A DNA stretch of 64,000 bases from contig NC_089322.1 of the NCBI RefSeq assembly GCF_036669915.1, forward strand, positions 9,219,824 through 9,283,823. The letters are read 5' to 3'. The DNA is from Pocillopora verrucosa (Eukaryota; Cnidaria; Anthozoa; Scleractinia; Pocilloporidae). A program made the position numbers and the translations under genes. This document shows, piece by piece, positions 48,100 through 61,190 of the stretch. Numbering within the stretch: position 1 is the first letter of the stretch; every line of letters starts with the position of its first letter. The notes under the pieces were generated by a model. The model worked only from the letters and a program-made list of their open reading frames with translations. It had not been told where the DNA came from and ran no database searches.

Positions 48100-50570
48100 A
48101 GGTTTAATGAAATCACTCTAACTAATAAACCAAATTGTATTAACTGGAGTATACCAGCCCTGTAACTCCAAATGGGAACAAAAAAAATTGGAAGGTAATA
48201 GTACAAAAGATGCTAAAGTGTATTTCACAGGTTCATGAGAACCATTCTAACAACCCTAAAAAAATTAATAGTTCATCTGCTAATAATATTTGGTAGTAAC
48301 TTTTTGTTTTCTTTAGGTGATAAGAAAAATAATCAACTGGGTTTTAAGAGTGGAATAAGTGTCATTACCCTAGCACTTGGGGCTGTTTACAATTAAAAGC
48401 TATTTCAGCCTGGAATCTTTTGTTAACCAAGAAAATGAAAACACAAGAAGACAGTCTTTTTGGCAAATGACTCACCCTGTTACAACCCCTTAACCCACAA
48501 AAAAAAAATTAATTAAGTCAAAATAGAAAAAAAAATAGATATAGTGTCTGGTGATAAGTCTTGAGATAATAGCCAATAATATATGGCACCACATCCCCGT
48601 ACCCCACCCCAGAAAATGATCTTCACACTTCATAAAATGATTTTTTAAGCTCTCTGTATACATATGTGAAAAACCTGCATCTCTGGCATACCAGGACAGA
48701 GAACAGTTAATGGATAAACCGATACTCGCATGAAAAATTAAGCAAAATACAGGCACAAAGGACACAAAGTTCACAATCAACAGAAAGCCTGAGCCTGAAC
48801 ACATTTTTGCGTTTAGTTTTTTATTTTATGATCCTAGTAATGCACAGGAAACGTGGCAAAGACGAACATAAATATTTCATTTTGCCATCTCCTCAGTCCT
48901 TCAACAGTGCACCGAGTGACTTGTACAGATGGAGTACGATGTTTGCAACTTCGTCGGATAATTTCAATAATTTGCTACACGAGCTTCACTCTCGCAAGAG
49001 CACATCAGTTTATAGGAAAACAATGTTAAATATCGACTGGCACGATATTCTATTTTTGTTATACTTTGACGAATTCTTTCATGACAATTAACTTAAACGT
49101 CGTTTTATTAAATAGCTTTTGTTTTGTTTTGTTTTTTTTTTTAACGTTTACATAACAGTACAATGTAGATGACATGGCTATACATAAAAGAATATGTGCA
49201 TTGACAAATTCTCTAACCTTTCTACTCTAGTTCCTCTAAATTTTCAAACCTCGTATTGGTATTCTGCTTGATTCACGATCACGTCTACGTACACGATGAA
49301 ATTTGCGTTTATGCTCCTCTCGATTTACATTAGATAGCTCAGTTGATATAGCATATTTTGTGATGAAGTTCGCTCAAAATGTTTGCTCATATAGAGATCT
49401 CTTATAAGGTTCGCGGACCGTCCCGTTCCGAAAACGCTCGACATCTTGTTGCGTGGATCTACCGCGAACGCGGTGTGCAAATTTTGTATGCGTTTTGAGC
49501 GTATGATACACAGCATCTGTGCTGATTTTGCACGCAGAAAACTTCTCTTCCTCCGCCATTACAACATACCATGTGCTCATCCGTCAAAACGTCAAGCATG
49601 CGTCAGAACGTCGCTCATACGTGTTAAGGACTTGACTACGATTTGCAACTCAACGAGAAACCAAGCCGGAATTTTAACTCGAGAGTTTCCCTTGGAAAGC
49701 CCGAGTTAAAGATGTATTCAGCAAGAAGTTATTTCCTTATCACTGACAGTCTTTTTGAGGAGTTTAATTTACATTGTATCTTCAGTTTTGTTCTAATGCT
49801 GAGATAAACAAATTGTAACTGAAACTTCTGTGTGTCTTCTTAACTTATTCACATGCACACAGCGCAGTGAATGAGTTGTTGTGGAGGGCCGGATTTGTGG
49901 ACAATTAATTGCGTCGACGGAAATCAAATTGGAATTAAATTTGCGTAGGCGGAAATCAAATTCCGTCTAGCTCGCAATGTATGCTGAATCCACGTTCTGT
50001 CATCGCAGCCATTTCTTCGAGGAGTTCTGCTTCCAGCTGTTTTGCCGTCCTTTTGGGTGAGTAACAATTGCTTTATTGTGCTTTAGTAACCTTAGATCTA
50101 AAGCATACATCGCACACATCAATCATAGCGGCCTGCAGTCACAGTTAAGCCTTTATAGAGCTCCCAATTCGATCAGACTTGACGGTCGCTGCGTTCAATT
50201 GCTATACAAACCGCTCTTAGACTGCAAAACAATACCGCATCAAAATACGAAATAGAGCCTTCTTCGTGAATGGGTATCAGTCACATTGTTTCATTTATAG
50301 ACAAAGTTACGAAGTTCATTAAGTCCAATTTGTACTTCATTGCTGGTAAGCTTCGCTCGTTCATTTGTCAATCACAGGGACATGCGAAGTCGAATGAATC
50401 TCGACACGAGACACAAGCGGAGGAATTGATGACAAACTCTGAAGATACCGATAATTTTGGTGACCAGACGAATGAGCAAGCAGTGCAGGTGAATAACATA
50501 TCCAGGAAATTAAGATTCCAAACTCTCCTCTTAGTAAAACAAATCTCATTTGAGATTTTCATGGAGGACA
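48100..50570. other. Stretch without recognised genes; contains inverted-repeat block 49085-49775
   Basis: The ORFs at 48807-49091 and 50270-50581 have no domain I can name and no codon-level support. 49085-49775 is the inverted partner of 33360-34060 and includes short coding-like text in both copies. TTTTGGGTGAGTAAC near 50053 could be a splice donor of a non-coding exon. Confidence 0.35.
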
Positions 50571-50574
50571 AAAA

Positions 50575-51601
50575 AAATTAAGTCAGTGATGATAAACTAG
50601 TAAATATACTTTTTCATTCTCACTGTCGCTGTTGCTAAAATTTAATAACGCCATTTAGGCAAAGAAGTTTGCGGCTTTTCTGATCCTCACAGGACTTTTC
50701 TATTCCTTGAAATGTTATTGTCGTTGATAGCAAGTTATTGTTGCTGTCGTTAATCACAAGTTATTCTTGCGGTCGAAGAGGACAAAGAAATTAAGACAAT
50801 GAAGGTAAAGAACTAAATATAATTTGTCATCCTCACTGTTGCTTTTGCTATAATTTAATGATGCCACTTAAGGCAAAGAAATATGTGGGTTTTCTGATCC
50901 TCAAAACTCTTCTATATTCCTCAAAACGTTGTTGTTGATCACAACTTGTTCTTGTTGTTGATCGTAAGTTGTTCTAGCGATCAAAGAGGCCAAAAACTAT
51001 GTAAATGAAGATATAGAGCTAAATATACTTTGTCATCCTCACTGTTCCTGTTATAATAGTTTAGTAATGCCACTAAGGCAAAGATGTATGCAGGTTTTCT
51101 AACCCCTACATGACTTTTCTAAGAATATTATTGTTGTTGATTGCAAGTTATTCTTGCGATCAAAGTGAGCAAAGAAATTAAGTTAATAAAGATAAAAAAC
51201 TAAATATACTTTGTCATCCTCACGGTTACTGTTGCGATGATTTAATAATGCCACTTCCCGGGAGGTACTTCCTTATAAAAGCAATATGGGTGTGCTTCCC
51301 CAAACAATAAGGATTTTGAGCCGTTTTGGTCTAAAAATGGGTAGGGATTTTAGACATTTTAGCCTGAAATTGGGAATTTTTCGCCTGCTTGTCTGAAATA
51401 GGGCATACATTTTTGCCATTTTTAAGAGTCTGGTCTGAAATTGGGTGGGGGAAATCGCATATTTTGGTCTAAAATAGGTAAGTGTTTAAACAAGCGGGTG
51501 GCACACCCCCAGCACAAGTTGTTCTTGTGATCAAAGAGGACAAAAACATTTCGTAAATGAAGGTACAGAAGCAAATATACTTTGTCAATAATGCCACTTA
51601 A
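50575..51601. repeat. Tandem array of about 200-bp units, left part
   Basis: Four to five imperfect units, each with ACTTTGTCATCCTCACTGTT, then AATGCCACTTAAGGCAAAGA, GGTTTTCTGATCCTCA and a TTGTTGTTGAT(C/T)GCAAGTT stretch ending GCGATCAAAG. A foreign segment at 51260-51510 interrupts the last units. The array resumes at 55799 after the TTAA transposon. Confidence 0.8.
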
Positions 51602-52719
51602 GAGCGAATTTTTTTTATCACCGCGTGGGAGGTGGCACATGATCGGAAAAATCACTATCCTCATATTTCGCTCAGAGATACCTTAGGGTAAGTCTATAAA
51701 CGTGGTATAATTTTTTTGTTCAGAGCTTTTTATTTTCTAGAAAATCACCAAACACTGTATCGAGCCCCAACCGCCATAAAATGGCCGAAATGAAGTCGAC
51801 GAGTAGGGCAACAAAACCTTTATTCCTCAAAAGCGCAAAAGAAAGCTAGTCTTTCTGAATTTTACCTATTTGTATACGAGGTATTAAAAAATGATTTGAA
51901 TCTAATAACGGGCTTGTTGACATAACTATGAATTATTGGCGAATATTTGAAAATTGCCAAAATTTGATTGATTAAAAATTACATTTTGGAGCAGTTTTTC
52001 AATAAAAATTTTTCCTACCTGGTATAACTCGGAATCACTTGAGATGAGCATTTTTACAAAGTGGAAAGAATGTTCTTTCCATGGATATAAAAATTAATTT
52101 GGGGCTCTTAATTACTGCGAAGAAGTAGGCCAGTCTATTTGGTGCAAATCGCAATGCCGCCATGTAAACAACCGCAGATAATCCAATTAGGCTTTTTATT
52201 ATCGAAGCCATAATTCCAACAAAATCTTATCGCTTTGACCTATACTAGATTGTAAACTGGATTTCTTAAGCTCACCTGGCGAAAAACACCTTTCTAAGAT
52301 TGGTTCCTTGCCTCAATCTTGTTATAAAGAGACTTGACAACAGCTTCGATAGTACAGCACTACAGGCTGTGTGTACCAAATCACAGTGAAAACATCTCAC
52401 GAAGGTTCCTGCCGGAAACGTCGCATTGCTGGACAGTTAAAACCATATTTCAGCTTGGAACACTCACATTTTACAAGTCTTCCTTTCACAATAAGAACGG
52501 AAGTTTGTTTTTTATAGAACGAGCCAGAGCATCCTGACAGATGAAGTGAATCATTGACGTTCGTCTTTTGCGATGGTGTCACGCAATAACATGTCACTCG
52601 AAAGGAGGCTCGGTTACCAATACGCTCTTATTTTCTTTCCTTCTTATCCCCTATTTTTTGTTTCCGGGAAAAAGTTTTAAATCCAGAATTTAAAATTACC
52701 ATTGTTTGCATTTTTTAAG

Positions 52720-53471
52720 CGCGATACCACACACGGACATTCCTAAGGTATTCTTCAATGCAGCGACACTTAGATTGTGGTAAACACGAGCGAGCTCTAG
52801 AGCGCGAGACCTTAACAGACAGAGCTGTTAAGGTGTATGGAGAGAAACTGGAGGGAGAGACTCCTTCAGTACCAGAGGTTATTGCAAACAGTAGACCTGA
52901 CATCATACCAGATTCGTGCAGAAAAGTACCAATGGGCTGGGCACTAAGGGCTGGTGCTCCACGAAAGAGATTTACTTCCAGCCAGAAGGCCTATCTTACT
53001 GTCAAATTTAAACTGGGGGAACAATCAGGACAGAAAGCAGACCCTGCATCAGTTGCACGTGCGATGGTAAGCGCCAAAGATGCGAGTGGTAACCGCCTGT
53101 TTACAAGCGACGATTTCCTTACAGCAAATTAAATAGCTGCCTTCTTTTCCCGACTGGCTGCGAAAAAGACCCTCCAGGATGACGAGGAACAGTCTGATGA
53201 CGACTTGGAGGCCGCTGCAAGTGAAGCAAGAATCCAAGAGCTGTCGAATGCGGCTTTAAAGGAACTGGCGCTTAGACGCCCTATCACATATAATGCGTAC
53301 AATCTTTGTGAAATGGCAGCAAAGTCCAAGTTAAAGAGCTTTTCCATTTCATTGCTGAAGGATATTTGCTTATTTTTTAGCATTGATATCAGCGATATCT
53401 CCGTTCATCGTAAGCAGCCTTACGTGAGCAAGATCGAAGCCCTTTGTTTTAGCTGTGCCTGTCAGCAGTGA
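52720..53471 (+). pseudogene. Zinc-finger / homeodomain-like protein remnant inside the TTAA transposon
   Basis: The plus-strand frame reads RYSSMQRHLDCGKH (the C-terminal half of a C2H2 finger; the Cys pair is absent or on another exon). Next comes a helical, homeodomain-like segment (KRFTSSQKAYLTVKFKLG, then KADPASVARAMVSAKDASGN) up to TAA at 53130-53132, and the same frame continues open (IAAFFSRLAAKKTLQDDEEQ) to TGA at 53469. The context LTAN-stop-IAAFF suggests CAA mutated to TAA. The domain order resembles an uncharacterised repeated cnidarian family (memory, not searched). It is either cargo captured by the element or its own decayed gene; the stop argues against function. Confidence 0.6.
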
Positions 53472-53479
53472 CGAACTAC

Positions 53480-53553
53480 ATGTAGCTTGAATATTGGTTT
53501 CATTGACCAGGAAAACACCTAAAGTATATGACACTATATTCTTTTCCTTCCTT

Positions 53554-53593
<40 letters not shown>

Positions 53594-55130
53594 TTTTTGC
53601 TTTATAAAACCCATTCAGTTAGCTGGTAGATTTCTTGAATCTCCGAGGGTACGCCGCCTCTGTCTTGTCGAGAATTCGGGATCTCAAAGAATGGCCGATT
53701 AATTGTTTGATTTAGGGACGGGAAACAACTTTTTCCGAGTTCGAGTTGAGAAAACTGTCAAGTTTCTAGCGATGGCCATTATTATCGTAGCAATCAAGGT
53801 ACAAAATCGAAAGGTTTAAATTGATGAGCACGCTATCGTAAGGAAAATTTAAAAAAACAACAACAACAACAAAAACAAAAAACAGAGATTGTGTAAGTCC
53901 AAAGCTTTAAAAAATGTAATTGTAATGACCTACAGTCAGGCGATATCAAATAACACGTACTGTCTCGCGGCCTGATACAAGCGGCCGACTTTGTGACTCG
54001 AAGATTTACGTTTTTAGTGAAGTTTAACGTTCAAAGTGCTTAGATAAAGCACGAAATTGTTAGTCTGTTGTTCTGTTTACATAGTCGGTAGAATTTTTCC
54101 AGTGTCATTAGAAAAGAACGCCTCACCGTGGAACCTGTCTGCCTGCCACTGAAGGTCATGGTAGACCTTATCGATCCACTAGGGACACGTAGGTGATGTA
54201 TATAATCACGGAGCACTAGACAATTAACTTCCAGTTGTTTTAGTTAACTGGGAAGTTGGTCATTTGAGAGGTTACGCATGACTTTTGTTTTTCCCGCGAA
54301 CGTCAAAAATTCAATTTCTGTCGTCTGTCTTTAGGCGTGTGTACACGGAATTAAGTAGGTTTGTGTTTGTCGTGAATGTGTTATTTTATTTTATTTTATT
54401 TTTTGTGCAGGATTTTTTTAAGAATTCCATAAATAGGTAACCAAATGAAAGGCAAGCTTGCGTTTGCCGTTTGCCGTTAAACGTCATACTTAAAGTGCCT
54501 ATTGATAAATATAATCTTTGCAAGCGCGAAGTCGTGGAAATAGAGTCGATAACAACGCATGTATAGTCAGTACCAGGGGGTGACTAAATTTAAGAAAACG
54601 TCAAAAAGTAGTTTTTCAGAATGGCACTGATTCAAAACACTCAAAAGAGATCTACAGCGTTTTTTAAGTGAATTCGCGCGGGTTTTTGTTTAAAACATAA
54701 CATTGACTAAGAAATAAATATTAGTTGGCCCTGCACTCGGTACAGCGATGTCTGCAGACGAATGCCTGTCTGGGTGTCCTGTGCACGTTTAGCGTGATTG
54801 CGTGACAAAAATGAGTGATGACACACGACTTCGTTGGTGAACATCGTTGTGCCATTTGGGGAGCCAAACGTTTCTTAACTGAAACTGTAAGCAATCAAAG
54901 CATCTTGGTTTATCATGCAAAAAAGATTTTTGTATATACTGGAGTTGTATGGAAGCAGAAATAAGTCAAGAGGTGCGATGGTCTGCGATGATTTATGAAC
55001 AGCTTCGAGTATTATAAATGGTCAAGCCGGACGTTGTAAACACTTTTCAAGTGAACATGGCGATTTGAAACAAAAATAATGGAAACATCATTCCTTAATC
55101 ACTGGTTTCAGAAGGTAAGGGTAACATATT
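53480..55130. other. Non-coding part of the TTAA transposon, with simple repeats
   Basis: (CTTT)n at 53546-53597, (AAC)n near 53860 and (TTTTA)n near 54385. No gene. Confidence 0.5.
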
Positions 55131-55798
55131 GAGTTTCTGATAAAGCACAGCTCAAAGCGGTAAGATTTTGCAAAAATTATGGCTTCGATAATAAAAGAAT
55201 AATTGGATTATCTGCGGTTGTTTACACGGCGGCGTTGCGATTTGCACGAAATAGATCGGGCCATTTCTTCGCAGTTATTAAGAGCCCCAAATTAATTTTT
55301 ATATCCTTGAAAAGAACATCGTTTCCAATTTTCAGAAATGCTCATCTCAAGTGATTCCGAGTTATACCGAGTAGGAAAAATTTTTATTGAAAAACTGCTC
55401 CAAAATGAATTTTTAATCAATCAAATTTTGGCGATTTTCAAATATTCGCCAATAATTCATAGTTATATCAATAATCCCGTTATTAGGTTCAAATCATTTG
55501 TTAATACCTCGTATACAAATAGATGATATTCGGAAAGATTTGCTTTCTTTTGCGCTTTTGAAGAATACCGTTTTTGTTGCCCTACTCGTCGGCTTCATTT
55601 CGGCCACTGTTATGGCGGTTGGGGCTCGATACAGTGTTTGGGGATTTTCTAGAAAATAAAAACAGTTCTGAACGAAAAAATTATACCACGTTTATAGACT
55701 TACCCTAAGGTATCTTTGAGCGAAGTATGAAGGTAGGGCTTTTTCTAGGCATGTGCCGCATTTTTTTGATTTCACGCGGTCTCCAGAAAAATTCTCTC

Positions 55799-55915
55799 TT
55801 AAGGCAAAGAAGGTATGTGGGTTTTCTGATCCTCACAACACCTCTCTGTTCCTCAGAATGTTGTTGTTGTTCATCGCAAATTGTTCTTGCTGTTGTTGTT
55901 CAACCATAAGGAAAG
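55799..55915. repeat. Tandem array of about 200-bp units, right remnant
   Basis: Continues the unit cut by the transposon: AAGGCAAAGAAGGTATGTGG, TTTTCTGATCCTCACAACA and the TTGTTGTTGTTCATCGCAA stretch. Confidence 0.8.
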
Positions 55916-55919
55916 TTAT

Positions 55920-57940
55920 GGGAGGGACTGGACATATGATGAAGGATTTTTAGAGTGTGCACTGTCGCAAGTACCAATGTATAGTCCACTCCTTTTATGT
56001 ATCACTGGCCCACTTACTTTGTTCTACTGCCCCGTCCACTTTTGTTAAGAAACTAACCAGAAGTTGCAAGAGTTTGTGGAACTGCAAGGAAAGCAAACAA
56101 ATTGTAGTATGGTTCACTTCTACTCACTTTCAGTGAAATGCACCACTCCAAAGCCCCAAAAAGCTAGTTCCCTGTGCGCATTACCGAATCCTTCTAATTA
56201 ACAATTAACCACTCCTACCCATTTTCAGCGCACAATTATGAAGATCCACGCACACAGCACACTTATATGAAGCTCATAGCAATGCATTACACTGCAAACA
56301 TTCATAAATTTCAATAAAAGTAGGGAAAAATGAAAAAACCATGAAGTGCAATTACGCATAAAAACTCAATCTCATCCCTCAAATAATATCAATGAGTCTT
56401 TGATTCTGTTCCGAAGATGCCTTTCATTTCTCATGATACGTAATGTAGAGCGCTATATCCTGTATTGCACAATATCCTGTAGACGTAAATATCCTCAGTG
56501 TACCATGTCTGCAAGCTTTTTCAATGACGGATAAAGAGCAGTACTACTTCCTAAGATCTCCACTTTACAAGTGGAGGTCTTATGAATTAATATTACTCAC
56601 CCAGCGCAAAATCGGGTTATTCCCTTTACGTGCTTTATTACACGTATAAATTGTGCTCTCCGCATCATCACGTATCTTTCACTTTGATTCACTGTTACAA
56701 ACATACCTTGCTAATTTGACCCTAACTGTAATATAAAACGACCCGCGGAATTTACTTCACGTCGTTACGGCTCATTGGCAAATATTCTGTACTTGAACTA
56801 CTTGCTTGGTTGATAACATCCGCCGCCTGGCTCGTCGCGTTAAAGAGTAAAATTACTTCTCAGAGGCGGTGAAGTGTTTTGGACCAAGCAGAAGGAAGGA
56901 ATAGGGGAGGGAGCTGGGCAACTCATCGCAACCCAAGCCAAACACATTGTTCTTCTTAAACATCCTAATTTGGATTCTGTATATTTCTCGGCACGAGCAC
57001 TAAACTTGAATGCAATCTCAAAATTGTTCATTCTGTTCGAGACCGATTTTTGACAATGCATGTGTATGAAAATGGTGAAAAAGTCTTACGACATGACAAA
57101 GGACCGTCATGCTTTCGACGGGAAACCTCTTGTCAACACTTCGTTAACCGCGCGAAAGATGGTTCCGAACAGAAGAAGACATGACGTTTTCGATGCGTTG
57201 TACGAACGGCAAACACAGGAAATAATTACGTTTCCTCCATTTACACTCATTAATCTACCAGAAAAATGGTGTTTTCAGCCGCTAACTCCGGTGAATACAT
57301 TGTTGTACACTGGGAAGATGGCAATGAACAAAAGGAAAACAAGCTGTTTTCAGTATGTTAACCGAGCGATTAATGCCGGAAAATGATTTGTTTACCTGCA
57401 TTTACCGCGAAGGAAAACTACCGTACAATAGAACGAATACTGGGATTCACCGATGCGAAAACGCATAGAAAATGTCGGATTTTCCGTTCGTAAAACATGC
57501 ATAAACGTTTGTAAAATGCCGCGTTTTCCGTGAATTCAATCTTCGTTTTCCGCGCGGTGAACGCTACTTTTTTCGCCGTGGACGCAAGGCAGGATATTTG
57601 GCCCGAGAAATTTTATGCCGAGCGAGCGTTAGTTTCCGGTCCGAAAGTGTGACTTCTGTGTTTGGGCGCGAATGGGGAGGGGGGAGGAAGGGGAGGGGGG
57701 GGGAACACTGATCAATACACTTTGTCGAGGGATTACTTCAAAGATCACCGCTCCCTCTATGACGGCTCCCCTACCCCCACCTCCTTAGTTCCTTAGTGCT
57801 TCCGGCTTTTACAATATTTGTGTGATAACAATCTAGAGCGTTGCATTCCTAGCCAATTGCTTACTTTGCATTCATAAAAAATTACTCTCGTAGTAAATGG
57901 CTCACTGATTTACTGATTTCCGTAAATCATTGCTTTTACA
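55920..57940. other. Stretch without recognised genes; holds inverted block 56540-57045
   Basis: 56540-57045 mirrors 32641-33130, including the CTCCACTT/AAGTGGAG hairpin near 56550-56575. A 108-codon ORF at 57060-57386 has no recognisable domain and lies in a right-arm-only segment. Confidence 0.4.
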
Positions 57941-57941
57941 G

Positions 57942-58499
57942 CGTTTCTCGGTGGAGGCCATGAGGCACTCCCTAACGTTGGCCGATGTACTTCCATGGAC
58001 TGCGTTTGCACTCTTCGAAAATGCACCACATTTTTCTATAAGGGACTGCAGAACAACCGCAGAGGAGTCAGTTTGTAAGTTCGCTTACTGAGCTCTAAAC
58101 TTTGAGGTGTTTTGAACGAAGACTCATCCAATTGTAACGCAATACTGCGGTATCTGTCAGGTTGCCTGTTCTGTTCACAGACTACAATGGACTCACACTG
58201 AAATTTAGCTCTAACTCCGTGGTTATCTTGTTTTTATTCCAGTGCTAAGTTCAACCAAATGAAAGACTGTGTGGTGAAGGTGGTGAAGTGTTATGTTGAC
58301 TGACGGACAGAAAGTAGCATCAGAAGAATTGTAGACCAGAGTTTTGACAGCAGCGTATGTTTAGAAGGCCCGCCTCTAATACCGTCTTCGTCGGCAGCAT
58401 TAGTGCCTTGTTCCAGCTCTTTCGTCACTAAAGCAAACGCTGTGGGAGGACCCTCCGGCAAATATTCGTCGCAGACAAATCGAATTCCTCTCTTTGCGG
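57942..58499 (+). pseudogene. Secreted Cys-rich family, copy E (exons 2 and 3 only, broken)
   Basis: Exon 2 at 57942-58074 (133 bp, same length and splice sites as copies A and B) has lost a conserved cysteine (RGVS in place of RGDC). Exon 3 at 58243-58499 has an in-frame TGA after KCYVD and is one base shorter than in copy B, shifting the frame before SNSSLC. Where exon 4 should be, about 58970-59000, the alignment with the left arm skips straight from intron 3 to 3' flank, so exon 4 is deleted. No exon 1 is found upstream. Clearly dead. Confidence 0.85.
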
Positions 58500-59699
58500 G
58501 TGAGTTTGTGTAGACTATTTATTTTCATACAATAAGCTGAGTCATACAAGCATTCTGATTAATTTACTTATAATGTAAGCCCATAGATAACCTCAACGTT
58601 ATCAACTATGCTTCTTTGTGATTAAAAAAAAAGTGTATTTAAATTGAAAAAAAAATGGAAGAGAAAAAGGAAAAATAAAATTCTCCTTGGTTGAGTATAC
58701 AACAACAACAAAAACAACAATGTTGTGGTTATTGTTAATAGTAATAGAAATAATGGACAAGTTAAGAAGGTACTTTATGTAGACTCAGTAAACTGTCCAA
58801 AACGCATGCGCAGGAAAACGCCAATGATCAAACCGCGTTAAGAGGGTGACGCGAGTTTTACCGATCAGAGTTGGCTTGGCTTTGTAAACCGAAACAGATC
58901 ATATCAGTGTAGTCTCAGATCCAAAATTGCACAGCGAGGGAAACAGGCATACGTAGAATGATTTTGTTCTTCTAGTCTGTGGACATTTTTAGTCAATTTT
59001 GATAAGTTTTTGTATCAGCGAAGTTTTTGTATCGTGGGTTTAAAACATTTCCTTTTAGTAGTTGGCTTTCATTTCTTGACTTCTCGAGCGACCACTTTTT
59101 TAATAAAAGCATTTCAGAAATTAAAAATATTTGAAATTAAAATGTCTAAAAAAAACTTTCTTTTTCAACAAAGCGACCAAACCAATTTGTTTTGACAATG
59201 GTCGTATTATATTTTACGCTGAGCCATGTGCACTGATGATATTTCTAATAAAGGAAATTAATTATAAACCAAAGTATTTTGTTCGTTATGTTATGAGTTT
59301 GTTATCATAACTCACCTATGCCCCACCCACCCTGCCCACCCTGCCCCCCCTCCCCGAACCCAGCAAATACTTCTGTTTTTCTGTACTTCGAACTCCTCTT
59401 TAACTCAAACTAGTTTTTGTACTCTCCCTTGGCTCAAATTTACCCTGATAACTCAAACTTAACTAAAACGCATTGGTCGATAAACATGAAAGGCTAGAAC
59501 ATAGGTGATTGACACGTTGCAACCTTCGTCTACCGCGATTGATACGAACATGACATTATTTATGAAAACGTAATGCATTTGGCTGAACTTCCCAAACTGA
59601 ATACAAGGGGCGAGAAGAATCCAAAAAGTCCTAAATCGCATTTTGAAAAATGAACAGAACAGGAAGCTATTTATCGGTTCAGTTTTTACCATCCCAAGT

Positions 59700-61190
59700 A
59701 TCTAAATTTCTTTAGCGAAGAGAATGTTAACAACATGGGCGTGAATCGAGGATACCGTATCGACATTGGGGACATGGTGATAAAGTTGTACCCAAAGGAC
59801 TGGGCATTAATAAAAGGAGCCGCTTGGGACCTGAACAAAACGACTGTGACTAAGAGGAAAGAAACCGAAGAAACAAGCTCTTCATTTTATAATCAGTGCA
59901 GCATGTACGACCCTGTTGTCAACGTCCAACGCTCACCATGTTCTCCGCGGAAACCTATCCTTCTATTTGTTCCCTTTGATTCGACAGCGCAAATCTAACT
60001 TGTATGTATCTTTTTTTTTTTTTTGCTTCTTTTAACAACCATGCCTTTCACTACAAAACTCTTGTTTTGTGGGAGGTTACCTCCTTTCCGCGGTCATTGG
60101 CGGATAAGAACTTTGTCACTGGGTTTAAATCTTTCAGCCTTGTGAAGCCGCTTGTTGCATCTTACCATTCGATCGTTAAGTTTTGCGCAGTAAAGATTAA
60201 CTTTTCGCCGTATGTTCTTAACGCGCCTCCTCTAAGCGACCAGTTCTCGTTTATGCTGGTAACCTCATCTCCATTTGAATCTAAACATACTAGTGACGCT
60301 TTCACCAGTACATTGGATCTTCGCCCGTAGTAGATCTCGAAAGGAGTTTTCCATCTACGCTCTTCCTTGCTTTCGTCGTTTAAAATCCAGTCGTAGTTAT
60401 CAATATTTGCCACCCAATTAATTTCTTTCCTTCCTAGTGTTACTAGGTCGTACATTATCTTTTTTCTGGGTCATCTATGCGACCTCTCTACTTTTCTCCG
60501 AGACTACGGGTGGTAAGGCCTTGACTTAATTAATTTTATCTTCCAATTTTTTGTAAAGGAGTTTCACCCTTCCTTCGAATTTCGATCCCCGGTCGCTTTG
60601 AATGCGATCAGGTGGACCATGTTTGACATAGTTCACCTTCAGGACACGGCTCACATGACTACTTTCTTTCTTATTTTTCTAATGTGTGCAATCACGAATC
60701 ACGGCTGAAAACATCCGTAACACTCAAAGCATTTCTGCATTTCGCCCTTTGTGTTGAACGGCATCCCTACTCAGGTCCGTTAGACCAATTTTGATGTTGA
60801 GCTAGTACAGATTTTACAGTGACTGGTCTCGGAGTAGCTTTACTGGTAAACTTATGTACTCGATACTTCACTTTGCCGTCTACTTCTCGAAAAATGTTAC
60901 TTTCACTCAGACCTACATAACCAGCAGCTCGATTTCACAATTTTTTGCATCTACTAGACTTTGCATCTTCAAACGCTTTCAAAAAAAGACTTGCTCTAGT
61001 TGACTTCGTCGCAACCTTTTTGTCATCAAAGTACAGGGTTGGCGTATCCTGAGTCCAAGATGAAAGCAATCGCGATTTCGCCAATAACGCGCTTCACGAT
61101 TACGTGCTGTTACGGACGTGTTAAATTTTCCTTGTACCAGCAATAACAGGGTTTCATAAGCCTCGGAAACCACTTAATGGATGAAAATAT
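59700..61190 (-). pseudogene. KRBA2-like / Ty3-type integrase remnant, right-arm copy
   Basis: In minus-strand order: a zinc-binding-end segment (VSEAYETLLLLVQGKFN, then REARYWRNRDCFHLG, 61173-61000), the DDE core piece KHGPPDRIQSDRGSKFEG (about 60650-60600) containing the second catalytic Asp, and then 60455-60162 with EINWVANIDNYDWILNDES and TPFEIYYGRRSN, the usual end of the integrase core in KRBA2-like proteins. Stops and frame changes separate them. The left-arm copy (22.8-23.7 kb) lacks the first segment. Transposon-derived and inactive. Confidence 0.65.

Larger units (their letters stand above)
51602..55798. mobile_element. 4,197-bp DNA transposon with about 640-bp terminal inverted repeats and TTAA target duplication
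   Basis: TTAA at 51598-51601 and at 55799-55802 flanks the element. Its ends, GAGCGAATTTTT and the complement of AAAAATTCTCTC, open long inverted repeats: 51602-52240 pairs with about 55135-55798, including CTCAGAGATACCTTAGGGTA and GGGGCTCTTAATTACTGCGA. Removing the element and one TTAA gives AATGCCACTTAAGGCAAAGA, exactly the sequence of the surrounding array, which proves the insertion. TTAA duplication points to the Kolobok or piggyBac superfamilies. No transposase is present inside, so it is non-autonomous. Confidence 0.9.

Noticed and set aside
53546-53597. (CTTT)n run as a regulatory element or CRISPR-like array
   Set aside because: Plain microsatellite; no spacers, no conserved unit beyond 4 bp.
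57060-57386. 108-codon ORF as a gene
   Set aside because: No domain, no splice context, located in an arm-specific segment; I cannot tell it from a chance frame.
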